The notes below the pieces were generated by a model. The model did not search any database. It was given only the letters and a program-made list of their open reading frames with translations, and was not told where the DNA came from. From assembly GCA_024276455.1 (NCBI GenBank), contig JAJRXE010000054.1, positions 1-11,381 on the forward strand: DNA of 11,381 nt, in the 5' to 3' direction. The stretch's first letter is position 1, and each line of letters begins with the position of its first letter. Source of the DNA: Calditrichota bacterium (lineage in GTDB: Bacteria; Calditrichota; Calditrichia; RBG-13-44-9). Positions 1 to 7,900 of this stretch are shown in pieces. Made by a program: the position numbers and the translations under genes.

Positions 1-2
1 AA

Positions 3-1268
3 CTGGTAAAAGAAGCCCAGGGAAGCAAAGCCCCCATTCAGCGCCTGGCCGACCAAATTGCCGCTTATTTTGTACCGGTCGTCATCGTCATTGCGATTCT
101 TACCTTCGTCATCTGGTACGATTTTGGCCCCGCTCCCCAGCTCACTTACGCGCTGATTGCGTTTGTAACGGTGCTCATTATTGCCTGTCCTTGCGCGCTG
201 GGTCTGGCTACCCCTACTTCCATTATGGTTGGCACCGGCAAAGGGGCAGAGCTGGGTATTCTGATTAAAAATGCCGAGGCGCTGGAAACCCTTCACAAAA
301 TTACCGCCGTAATTCTGGACAAGACCGGAACCATTACCCTGGGCAAACCGCGGGTGACGGACGTCGTCCCGTTGAATCGTACGCCCGAAGAGGAACTGCT
401 CCGCTGGACGGCGGCGGTAGAAAAGAAGTCCGAACATCCCCTGGCCGAAGCAGTCGTGCAGGAAGCGAAGGAACGGAAACTGGAAATTCCGCCGGTCGAG
501 GCTTTCGAATCATTCTCGGGAAAAGGGGTTCGGGGAACGGTGGAAGGTCAAACAGTTCTGGTTGGCACCCCGGCTTTCTTACGGGAGAATGGTCTGGAGC
601 CGGCCGCCAAACACCTGGAAATCGGAGAGAAAATGGCGACCGAAGCCAAATCTCCCATCTGGGTAGCCGTTGACGGGCACTTGCGCGGTGTTCTGGCCAT
701 TGCCGATCCAATTAAAGAAAACTCTGCGCGGGCCGTTCAACAACTCAAAAAATTAGGATTGAAGGTGTACATGCTAACCGGGGACAATCCCCAAACCGCT
801 ACTGCCATTGCCCGGCAGGTGGGAATTGACCGGGTGGTAGCGGAGGTTCTGCCCGATGAAAAAGCGGCCCAGGTGAAGAAACTACAGGAAGCGGGGGAAC
901 GGGTGGCGATGGTCGGAGACGGAATCAACGATGCCCCCGCATTGGCCCAGGCAGAAGTCGGGATTGCCATGGGGACCGGAACCGATATTGCCATGGAAGC
1001 GGGGGAAGTGGTACTCATCCAGGGCAATCTCGCCAGTGTCCCGCTGGCCATCGAGCTTAGTCATGCCACCGTGCGAAATATTAAACAGAATCTGTTTGGC
1101 TCTCTCTTTTACAATAGTCTGGGTATTCCTATTGCAGCGGGGGTGCTCTATCCTTTCTTCGGCTTATTGCTCAATCCCATGATTGCGGCCGCCGCCATGG
1201 CTGCCAGCAGCGTAACGGTGGTTTCCAATGCGTTGCGACTCCGAAAATTTCAACCCCGGGGAACTTAA
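3..1268 (+). CDS. copA: Copper(I)-exporting P1B-type ATPase, C-terminal part (5'-truncated by window edge)
   Basis: Inner-membrane ATPase that pumps Cu(I) out of the cytoplasm. The reading frame is open from the first complete codon at base 3, so the ATG at 171 is internal and the true start lies outside the window; metal-binding domains, early membrane helices and the actuator domain are not seen. Visible in order: a membrane helix around visible residues 20-40, a helix with the CPC metal-binding motif (about residue 60), the phosphorylation site DKTGT (about 105), the nucleotide-domain HP motif in SEHPLAEA (about 143), TGDNP, and the hinge GDGINDAP (about 303). The last two helices carry the YN pair (FYNSLGIP) and MAASS, the intramembrane ligands typical of the Cu(I) subgroup rather than Zn/Cd pumps. 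It ends with TAA and is followed 26 bases later by a small membrane ORF. Family certain; Cu(I) specificity likely. Confidence 0.96.
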   Translation: MVKEAQGSKAPIQRLADQIAAYFVPVVIVIAILTFVIWYDFGPAPQLTYALIAFVTVLIIACPCALGLATPTSIMVGTGKGAELGILIKNAEALETLHKITAVILDKTGTITLGKPRVTDVVPLNRTPEEELLRWTAAVEKKSEHPLAEAVVQEAKERKLEIPPVEAFESFSGKGVRGTVEGQTVLVGTPAFLRENGLEPAAKHLEIGEKMATEAKSPIWVAVDGHLRGVLAIADPIKENSARAVQQLKKLGLKVYMLTGDNPQTATAIARQVGIDRVVAEVLPDEKAAQVKKLQEAGERVAMVGDGINDAPALAQAEVGIAMGTGTDIAMEAGEVVLIQGNLASVPLAIELSHATVRNIKQNLFGSLFYNSLGIPIAAGVLYPFFGLLLNPMIAAAAMAASSVTVVSNALRLRKFQPRGT

Positions 1269-1294
1269 TTTCAATTAAACAAAATCAGGAAAAA

Positions 1295-1378
1295 ATGGAC
1301 AAAATTATTGTAACCATCGGCGGAATTCTGCTCTCTTTTTGGGTGATCTGGTATTTCCTGCTGTCTCAGAAAAAATGA
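1295..1378 (+). CDS. 27-residue single-pass membrane peptide downstream of copA
   Basis: A small ORF starting MDKIIVTIGG and ending in SQKK, with one predicted membrane helix (about residues 4-23, rich in I, L, V, W, F) and a basic cytoplasmic-looking tail. An AGGA at 1287-1290 sits 4 bases before the ATG, a short but usable spacing. It lies 26 bases after the copA stop on the same strand, so it is probably co-transcribed. I do not recognise it as a named protein. Two readings are possible: an ATPase-associated micropeptide, analogous in size to KdpF of the potassium P-type ATPase, or the membrane anchor left over from a cupredoxin-like protein of the kind found in copper operons. No cupredoxin sequence follows, because a convergent terminator begins about 20 bases downstream. 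Coding status is inferred from context and composition. Confidence 0.5.
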   Translation: MDKIIVTIGGILLSFWVIWYFLLSQKK

Positions 1379-1398
1379 GTCTGAACCTTTTTTACCAT

Positions 1399-1430
1399 AA
1401 AAAAACGCCGGGGAGAAATCGCCCGGCGTT
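1399..1430 (-). terminator. Intrinsic terminator of the lipoprotein gene
   Basis: A perfect 9-bp stem (1404-1412 AACGCCGGG pairing with 1422-1430 CCCGGCGTT) with a 9-base loop. Read on the - strand it is followed by seven Ts (complement of 1399-1405), directly after the lipoprotein stop at 1455. Read on the + strand there is no T tract after the stem, so it suits the - strand gene. The only + strand candidate for copA is a weak 5-bp stem at 1366-1384 followed by six Ts at 1388-1393. Confidence 0.88.
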
Positions 1431-1454
1431 CAAACAATGAGGCATCACAGGTCA

Positions 1455-2153
1455 TTAAGAACCTGCTCCCCAGCTCCCTTCGTTAATTACATTGCCATTC
1501 TCGTCGTAGGCTTTCCACCAACCTGAGCCATCCGCCTGCCATTGGGCTTCGAAAACCTTCAAATTGTTTTCGTAAACTTTAATATTTCCGGATCCGTCGG
1601 CGTTGTTTACGAAATCAATTCGCTTGCTACTATCGGTGATTACCACCGATCCGGTCACATTTCCGTTCTCATCCTGAGTCCAGGTAACCGAACCCATCAG
1701 ATTGCCGTCGGTGTCGTAAACACTCAGCTCTCCGGATTTCCCGTCGGCGCTAATGTCTCCCACAATGGCTTTGTAGTTGTTAACCACAATGCCGTTGTAG
1801 CTACCATCGACCACCACTTCCCAGTGAACGGTTCCGTCGCTCTTTTCTTCGGCCGTTACCGTAACCGTAAAACCAATATTGGTATTTTTGTAAACCCACA
1901 CCCATTTACCGTTTTCCTGAACGGGGGTAATATTTTTAATGGCACTAAAAAACTGTCCGAAATTCCAATAAAAATTGGTGGTTGCGGCAAAAGCCTGAAC
2001 TTCCGGCGGAGCGGTGGGCGGTACCGTCATAGTCTGGGTTGCCGGAAGAGCCGGCGGCTGCTCCTCGTTATTCAACACATTGTCTTCCTTGCTACAACCA
2101 ATCGCTAAAATCAAACCGGCCATCAAGAATAATACGATCAACTTCTTCAACAT
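1455..2153 (-). CDS. Unrecognised lipoprotein with C-terminal beta-type repeats
   Basis: A 232-residue envelope lipoprotein. Residues 1-19 form a lysine-led signal peptide, and the lipobox LAIGC places the lipidated cysteine at residue 20. A Pro/Thr/Ala-rich linker follows to about residue 55, then a domain rich in alternating beta-type residues. The C-terminal third holds three related units with the pattern DG..G..x-Y(D/E)..G/N....W at about 136-158, 185-205 and 207-228, resembling short beta-hairpin (YD- or MORN-like) repeats without matching either family clearly. The start is fixed by a strong AGGAGGT at 2161-2167, 7 bases before the ATG. It is monocistronic: its own terminator lies downstream and the LOG operon terminator upstream. 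No convincing promoter is seen in the AT-rich upstream region. Function unknown; surface or periplasmic location is inferred. Confidence 0.85.
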   Translation of the reverse strand: MLKKLIVLFLMAGLILAIGCSKEDNVLNNEEQPPALPATQTMTVPPTAPPEVQAFAATTNFYWNFGQFFSAIKNITPVQENGKWVWVYKNTNIGFTVTVTAEEKSDGTVHWEVVVDGSYNGIVVNNYKAIVGDISADGKSGELSVYDTDGNLMGSVTWTQDENGNVTGSVVITDSSKRIDFVNNADGSGNIKVYENNLKVFEAQWQADGSGWWKAYDENGNVINEGSWGAGS

Positions 2154-2302
2154 GAGAACTACCTCCTGTATTTTAAATTCACTACCCGATTAATTCCATG
2201 CAAATTTAGAACCAACTTTTCGCATCCACGTTGATCATCGTCAATTTGGCCTTTGAATATAAGTATTTATTTAAAAATAATGGAAAAGTTCCCTGGCGAG
2301 GC

Positions 2303-2329
2303 AAAAAGAAAAGGGGCTTTGCAAGCCCC
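2303..2329 (-). terminator. Intrinsic terminator of the reductase-DJ-1-LOG operon
   Basis: A 7-bp stem (2313-2319 GGGGCTT with 2323-2329 AAGCCCC, 3-base loop). Read on the - strand it is followed by TTTTCTTTTT (complement of 2303-2312). It lies about 55 bases beyond the LOG stop codon. Between the stop and this stem there is a second, imperfect hairpin (about 2335-2366) without a T tract, which could be a 3'-UTR structure. Confidence 0.85.
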
Positions 2330-2383
2330 CGACTGCGAAAATTTCGCCTTTTCGTGAAATATTTGCGCACCTGAACCGCTCTT

Positions 2384-3196
2384 TCAGAGGAAATTACGGG
2401 TTAATTCCTCCTTCAGATATTCAAACGTTTCTTGCGGGCTGTTCGTAAAGCGGAACAATTTTAAGTCGTCCTCATTTATTACCAGGTTCTCCACCATGTA
2501 ATCAAAGTTAATGACGTTTTTCCAGTACTCTTCGCCGTAAAGCACCACCGGCATTTTTTTCTGGACTTTTTTCGTCTGCACCAGGGTGAGTACCTCCCAC
2601 AGTTCGTCCATGGTGCCAAATCCCCCCGGAAAAACCACCAGGGCTTTGGCCATATAAATAAACCAGAACTTGCGCATGAAAAAGTAGTGGAATTCGAAAT
2701 TGAGTTCCGGGGTAATGTACGGGTTGCTCTCCTGTTCCGAGGGAATGGAGATGTTCAACCCGATGGAACGTCCGCCGGGCACTTCCGAAGCGCCCCGATT
2801 CACCGCTTCCATGATGCCCGGCCCCCCACCGGAACAGACCAGAAAACGGTGGTGGGTATTATTTAAACTCATGGACCATTCGGTAATCAAGCGAGCCACT
2901 TCCCGGGCCGCTTCGTAATAGCGAGACATTTTTAGCATCACGCGGGCTTTTCGAAGCTGTTTTGCATTTTCTGGAGTGGGATTCTGGCGGTATTCCGCTT
3001 CCCATTGTTCCAGATTCTTTTGAGCGGTTTCCTCATCGGTATTGCGGGCCGAACCGAAAAAAACAATGGTGTCCCGGACGTTGAACTTGCGAAAGCGCGA
3101 TTCCGGGTAATAATATTCGGCCAGAATACGAATCGTTCTGGCGTCGCGGCTGCTCAGAAACTCTAAATTTTTGTAGGCTTTTACAGGCTTTTTCAT
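2384..3196 (-). CDS. LOG-family protein (Rossmann-fold nucleotide 5'-monophosphate phosphoribohydrolase-like)
   Basis: A 270-residue member of the LOG ('lysine decarboxylase-like') family, whose characterised members hydrolyse nucleoside or cytokinin riboside 5'-monophosphates to free base and ribose 5-phosphate. Visible marks: FFGSAR at about 46-51 (first Rossmann strand), the GGGPGIMEA motif at 123-131, and the signature PGGFGTMDE at 190-198 with the catalytic glutamate. Between the first strand and GGGPG lies a charged helical insertion (about 55-100), typical of the longer bacterial versions. The start ATG overlaps the stop of the upstream DJ-1-like gene by 4 bases (ATGA), and a GGAG lies just before it, so translational coupling is likely. 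It is the last gene of the operon. Substrate cannot be told from sequence; purine/pyrimidine salvage (PpnN-like) is more plausible than a true cytokinin role. Confidence 0.9.
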   Translation of the reverse strand: MKKPVKAYKNLEFLSSRDARTIRILAEYYYPESRFRKFNVRDTIVFFGSARNTDEETAQKNLEQWEAEYRQNPTPENAKQLRKARVMLKMSRYYEAAREVARLITEWSMSLNNTHHRFLVCSGGGPGIMEAVNRGASEVPGGRSIGLNISIPSEQESNPYITPELNFEFHYFFMRKFWFIYMAKALVVFPGGFGTMDELWEVLTLVQTKKVQKKMPVVLYGEEYWKNVINFDYMVENLVINEDDLKLFRFTNSPQETFEYLKEELTRNFL

Positions 3197-3732
3197 TTTT
3201 CTCCTGCCAGTTGATTCATCACCGTTTCAGCAAACTCTTTCACATATTTCGGATGGCTGCTGGTGATTATATTATCGTCGGTAACGACATTTTCATAAAC
3301 ATGCCGGGCACCTTTTTCCTCTAAGATGAGCACGGAATTGTAATCCGGGAAGACGGTCGCCTTTTTACCGTTCAAAATTCCCGCATTTGCCAGGGTGGTC
3401 GAGGACAGACTGGCGGCGGCAACCAGCTTTCCCGCTTTGTGGGCATTTTGAACCAGCGCATGGGTGGCCGGGTCGTCCCACAAATACACGTAGGCGCCAT
3501 ATCCGCCGATTAACACAATGGCGTCAAAATTATCGGGATTGGCTTCGGCAATGGTCACATGGGGAATCACATAGCCTTCCAGACGGCCCAGCGCCCTTTC
3601 CAGATTCGGAGCAGCCACCATCACAATGGCGCCCTCTTTAAGAAACTGTTCACTCAGGTAAGCAAATTCTTCCTCGTTGTAATTTTTTTGTCCTACCACT
3701 ATCAGAATTTGTTTTCCAGATAAACGTGCCAT
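3193..3732 (-). CDS. DJ-1/PfpI superfamily protein lacking the nucleophile cysteine
   Basis: A 179-residue protein with the DJ-1/PfpI fold (class I glutamine-amidotransferase-like). Features: the first strand ILIVVG; an N-terminal acidic segment NYNEEE (about 17-22), where the family keeps a conserved glutamate; LIGGYGA (about 74-80); and a C-terminal NVVTDDNIITSSHP. The nucleophile elbow aligns without gaps as KLVAAASLSS where PfpI-type members have KPVAAICHGP. The catalytic Cys is therefore Ser108 (codon AGT at 3409-3411), the following His is Leu, and there is no cysteine in the whole protein. Peptidase, deglycase or glyoxalase chemistry is therefore doubtful; a binding, chaperone-like or serine-dependent role is possible. 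A GGAGG lies a few bases upstream of the ATG. It follows the reductase gene by 49 bases with no terminator between, and overlaps the LOG gene by 4 bases. Confidence 0.88.
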   Translation of the reverse strand: MARLSGKQILIVVGQKNYNEEEFAYLSEQFLKEGAIVMVAAPNLERALGRLEGYVIPHVTIAEANPDNFDAIVLIGGYGAYVYLWDDPATHALVQNAHKAGKLVAAASLSSTTLANAGILNGKKATVFPDYNSVLILEEKGARHVYENVVTDDNIITSSHPKYVKEFAETVMNQLAGEK

Positions 3733-3781
3733 ATTGCCTCCTTCTCACGCTCAATTTTATTTTTCAAACCACCGGCCCTCT

Positions 3782-4768
3782 TTACCGGGTCGGGAATACT
3801 TGCGGATTAACCGGAAACTCCGGTTTTCGACCTTCTAATACGGCGAGCAAATTTCGGGCCGCGATTCGTGCCATTTCGTCCCGCGTTTCCACAGTGGCGC
3901 TTCCAATGTGAGGTAAAAGCACCACATTGTCCAACTTCAGCAATTCGGGATGCACCTGCGGTTCGTTTTCGTAAACATCCAATCCGGCTCCGGCAAGGCG
4001 TTTTTCCTTCAGCGCCTGCACCAGCGCTGGCTCATCCACCACCGCTCCCCGGGCGGTGTTAATCAGGATGGCGGTCGGTTTCATCTTCCGCAAAGCGGCG
4101 CCATTAATTAAGTGATGGGTTTCCGGGGTTAACGGAACATGCAGGGAAACGAAATCCGCTTCCGCCAGTAATTCTTCCAGGGGCACTTTTCTGGCTCCCA
4201 GCTCTTTTTCCAGAAATTCATTCGGGCGGCGGCTGTAATAAAGCACTCTCATTTTCCAACCCACGCTGCGTTCCGCCACCGCAGTTCCGATGCGCCCGGC
4301 CCCCACAATTCCCAGGGTTTTTCCTTTCAGGTCGTGCCCCAGCAGCAACATGGGGCCCCATCCCCGGAATTTTCCCTGCCGCACCAGGCGGTCGCCCTCC
4401 ACCACCCGCCGCGCTGTGGCCAGCAGCAACGCCCAGGCCAAATCGGCGGTGGCATCCGTTAACACCCCCGGGGTGTTCGTAACCACAACTCCTTTCCGGG
4501 TGGCATATTCCACATCGATGTTATTATAACCGACGGCGTAGTTGCTCAGCACTTTTAGTCGCGGGGCGGCGTCCAGCACTTCCCGGTCGATGATATCGGA
4601 AAGCAGGCAGAGTAATCCATCCACTTTGGCAATTTTGCGGAGCAACTCCTGGCGGGGAATCGGGCGGTCTTCCGGGTACACTTCCAACTCGCAGCTCGGG
4701 CGCAACAACTCTAATCCACTCTGCGGAATTTTACGGGTCACCAGCACCGAAAATTTTTTCTCTGCCAT
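3782..4768 (-). CDS. gyaR: D-2-hydroxyacid dehydrogenase: glyoxylate/hydroxypyruvate reductase (D-glycerate dehydrogenase)
   Basis: A 328-residue cytoplasmic NAD(P)H oxidoreductase of the D-isomer 2-hydroxyacid dehydrogenase family, closest in motifs to glyoxylate/hydroxypyruvate reductases. The N-terminal part of the catalytic domain includes SNYAVGYNNID (about 75-85). The nucleotide-binding loop GIVGAGRIG is at 153-161. The strand after it ends in YYSRRP (about 177-182), and the two arginines favour NADPH over NADH. The catalytic Arg is in NTARG (R240), Glu in ENEP (E269) and His in LPHIGSA (H287), so the active site is complete and the length is normal. It is the first gene of a three-gene operon with a good promoter 30-58 bases upstream of the ATG; the ribosome-binding site is weak. 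A MOFRL glycerate kinase about 6 kb away could use its product. Exact substrate (glyoxylate or hydroxypyruvate) is inferred from family resemblance. Confidence 0.93.
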   Translation of the reverse strand: MAEKKFSVLVTRKIPQSGLELLRPSCELEVYPEDRPIPRQELLRKIAKVDGLLCLLSDIIDREVLDAAPRLKVLSNYAVGYNNIDVEYATRKGVVVTNTPGVLTDATADLAWALLLATARRVVEGDRLVRQGKFRGWGPMLLLGHDLKGKTLGIVGAGRIGTAVAERSVGWKMRVLYYSRRPNEFLEKELGARKVPLEELLAEADFVSLHVPLTPETHHLINGAALRKMKPTAILINTARGAVVDEPALVQALKEKRLAGAGLDVYENEPQVHPELLKLDNVVLLPHIGSATVETRDEMARIAARNLLAVLEGRKPEFPVNPQVFPTR

Positions 4769-4797
4769 TCCAGAATTCCCTTTTTTAAAGGAATAAG

Positions 4798-4826
4798 ATA
4801 ATAATTATTTAAAGCCAAAAAATCAA
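4798..4826 (-). promoter_or_regulatory. Sigma70-like promoter of the reductase-DJ-1-LOG operon
   Basis: Read on the - strand: TTGATT (complement of 4821-4826), a 17-base spacer, then TATTAT (complement of 4798-4803). Transcription would begin near 4791, leaving a leader of about 22 bases before the ATG at 4768. Box quality and ideal spacing make this credible, but it is prediction only. Confidence 0.6.
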
Positions 4827-4863
4827 TGGAATTGTAGTTTTCATGGCCAGACCGCCGGGCTCC

Positions 4864-4881
4864 GGGAGGACATTTCCTCCC
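4864..4881. repeat. Perfect 7-bp inverted repeat between divergent promoters
   Basis: GGGAGGA (4864-4870) and TCCTCCC (4875-4881) form a perfect inverted repeat around a 4-base centre. It sits between the two divergent promoters, just upstream of the addB -35 box. It could be a regulator site, but a single copy cannot prove that. Confidence 0.45.
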
Positions 4882-4891
4882 CACACAGGGC

Positions 4892-4920
4892 TTGCAACCC
4901 TTCCGGGAAGGAATTATATT
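4892..4920 (+). promoter_or_regulatory. Sigma70-like promoter of addB, with an inverted repeat in the spacer
   Basis: TTGCAA (4892-4897), a 17-base spacer, then TATATT (4915-4920). Predicted transcription start is near 4927, followed by GGAGG (4931-4935) 8 bases before the addB ATG. The spacer holds a perfect inverted repeat, CCTTCC-G-GGAAGG (4899-4911), which would place a bound protein between the -35 and -10 boxes. The promoter is predicted from box match and spacing; an operator role is speculative. Confidence 0.65.
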
Positions 4921-4943
4921 CCGGTTAAGCGGAGGAAACACGC

Positions 4944-7900
4944 ATGGCGGGAAAAACTTATTTACATCATGGTCCTAACCTGTACGCACTGGTTGAACGG
5001 TTCCTGGAGGAACACCCCGAAGTCCGGCGCACCGACGGCAGCAGTCTGTACATTGTACCGGATGCCGCCGCCCCCAAGCTGCGAAGTTTGAAAATCCGCT
5101 ATTTCCTCCAGTCGGACGAACAGTCCCACCCGGATGCCCCCTTCCTCACTTACAGCCGATTTTTAACCCGGCTGGCTACCCGGTTGAACCTGCCGGGCAT
5201 TTTTCTCAATTTTAACCAGCGTTTGGTTTTGTTAAATCACGCTGTGGCAGAGGTGCGTTCCCGCCTGCACTTTTTCCGTTTCCCCACAGAGGCGGCGCCG
5301 GCTACGGTACTGACCAGCCTGCTACACTTCTTCGACGCCTTGCGTTTAAATCAGGCGGAAAATGTTCTCCAGCTCTCGCAGCAACTCGGACTTCCGCTTT
5401 CCGGCGAAGACCACCTGCGCAACGACCTTTACCACCTCTACAGCAAATACCGTCAGTTGCTGGGGGAACGCTATCTGGACGAAGCCGCCCTTTTGCAAAA
5501 GTGTCTGGACTCTCTCTCTCCCCAGACCCTGCACCGGTACTTTCCCGAGCTCCAAATCGTCGTCTGGGAAGATCCCACCTACTTTGCCGAAACCCACCGA
5601 AAGCTGGTGCAGCGGCTGCGGGAATTAGGAATTCAGCAACATTTGCTTTTTCAGGACGGGCGCAATCTTCAGATCTTCGAAGATCAGGAAAAATTACGTT
5701 CTTGCTTGCAAAGTCTGGCCGATCACCGGGAACCTTACGGCGATCCGGAGAATTTCGAAAAAGCTCTGTTTAATCTAAAACATTCGGTTCCCAGCGGGAA
5801 AAAGAAAATTTTTCTCATCGACGAAGTGGATCGGTTGCGGGAGGTACAACAGCTGGCGGGAGAAATCCGACGATTGACGATTGACGAAGGATTGGCTTAC
5901 AACGAAATCGCCATAAGCAGCCCGCAACTTCAACACTACCTGCCCCTGTTGGAAATGCTTTTCTCCCGCTTTCGGATTCCCTACCAGGTAAAAGAATCTC
6001 TTCGCCTGGAGAACTCCCTGATCGTCCAACATCTGTTTCTTCCTCTCCAACTGGTGGCCGAAGACTACCGCCTGGAAGTTTTACTGAACCTGCTCCGCTC
6101 TCCCTTCTTTAATTACCGGCAACATTTTGACGAGCTCCTTTTGCAAACCGCCCTGAATGGCCTTCGAATCCGCTCCGGTAAAGAAGAATTGCTTCAGCAA
6201 ATCCAGCGGGCGAAACACTATTACAGTCACCGGGCGAGTGCAGAGGAAGATTCCACCGGATTGGCGGAAGTTTACCAGCGCCTGGAGGCGGTGCTGCGCG
6301 CCGTGTTCGAAGATGCCGCCTTTTTTGAACAGGAACACAGCGCCGAAGCCATTTACCGCTACTTGCTTTCTTTAATTGAAAAACACCGGATGTCCCGGCG
6401 GATTCTGGCAGACGGAGCGGCGACTCCGGACTCCCTCTTCCCAAACCGCCACGAACACCTGGAAGCCTTACGTCGCCTGCTGGACCTGCTTCACTTCTGG
6501 CAGCTCACCTCCCCGAAGCGGCGTTTCACTGCCCGGCAGCTGCAGGCCGAGATGGAACCCCTGCTGAAACTGGGCACCTACCGCCCCCGACGGCCGGACG
6601 CCCGGGGCGTTCAGATCATTCCCTTCTCGCAGGTCTCCACGCCAGGTTTTCGTGTCCTTTTCCTTCTGGGAATGGAAGACGGGGTATTCCCGACGGCCGG
6701 TTCGGCGGAGTTTGTTCCCCGTCAGCTTCTGCCGGAGCGACTGCGGGCGTTTGCCGGCGAGCGCTCCCCCAGCCAGGAGCGGCGGTTGTTTTTGCGAATC
6801 CTGCATTTGCCGGTGGAGCGGCTGTACTTCAGTTACCCGCGCTACCATCAGGAAAGCCCGGTTCTACCTTCCATTTTCTTGCGGGAGCTTATTCGCATTC
6901 AGGGGGGCAATCTTCCCCGGCCGGAGCGCACTCCGCTTTTCCAAATTAACGATTTGCTGGAGAAAGCGGCGCGGCAGGCGCCACGCTGGCTAACCGAAAC
7001 CGACACAACGCATCGCCTGGCCCAATTACTGGACCAGACGTTTCCCGAAGCGCGCTGGCAACTCCTGCGCCACCAGCTGACCGTGGCGGCGAAACGCCGC
7101 CTGGAAGCGGCACCCGGCCTCTGGGAGGGTAATCTGAGCACGGCACCGGCTGTTTCCCGCTGGTTGCAGCATTACTACCGCCGGGCTCACCTTTCCGTCA
7201 CTCAACTGGAAACCTTTGGGCAATGTCCTCAGATCTTCTTTTTCGAACGAATCCTGCGAATCTCACCCGAGGCGGTTGCCGAGGAGTTCATTTCGCCCCT
7301 GGACCGCGGCGCGCTAGTACACCAGATTCTTTTCCGTTTCTACCGCGACTTTCCGGAAACGGAGCGGCGACTGGAACATTTGCTCTCTCTGGCGGAAGAG
7401 GAGCTGGAAAATTTGCCGGTGCAACACGGTTTACTCTGGCAACTGGAAAAGGATTTTCTGATTGGCAGCCCCGATTCCCCCGGCCTGTTGCAGGCGTTCT
7501 GGGAGAACGAGAGGGTGGAATCCGCGAATTACCACACCCACCCGCTCCATTTCGAGTTCTCTTTCGGGCACATTCCCGAGGACAAACAGCTGGTCGATCC
7601 CCACTCGGTGGACACGCCCTATGTCCACACCGAGGCGGGGGATTCCTTCTTTTTCAAAGGGAAAATTGACCGCATCGAGGTGTCGCCCGAAGGGGCGTTG
7701 CTCATTGTGGACTACAAGACCGGCAGCAGCAGCACGTTTCAGGCCATGTGGCGGGGCGAGAGTCTGCAACTGCCCATTTACCTGCAGGCCGCCACCCATT
7801 TTCTGCAAAAGAACCACCCCGCCATTACCATGGGCGGTGCCGCTTACTACCAGCTAAAAAATGTTCACGAAATAAGCAAAAAGATGGTGTTCTGCAGCGA

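Noticed and set aside
1366..1393. A weak + strand terminator after the copA micropeptide (5-bp stem, six Ts)
   Set aside because: The stem is short and AT-rich, its 5' arm overlaps the end of the small ORF, and four bases separate it from the T run; too weak to call on its own.
1542..2108. A long ORF (188 codons) on the + strand opposite the lipoprotein gene
   Set aside because: The - strand frame has a signal peptide, lipobox, strong ribosome-binding site and terminator; the + strand ORF has none and is a shadow.
2168..2300. A promoter for the lipoprotein gene, including a TTGACG on the - strand
   Set aside because: No -10-like hexamer lies at 16-18 bases from it; the region is AT-rich and gives many poor matches.
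4738..4941. A 67-codon - strand ORF across the divergent promoter region
   Set aside because: It overlaps both predicted promoters and the reductase start, with low-complexity, basic, cysteine-scattered sequence and no ribosome-binding site.
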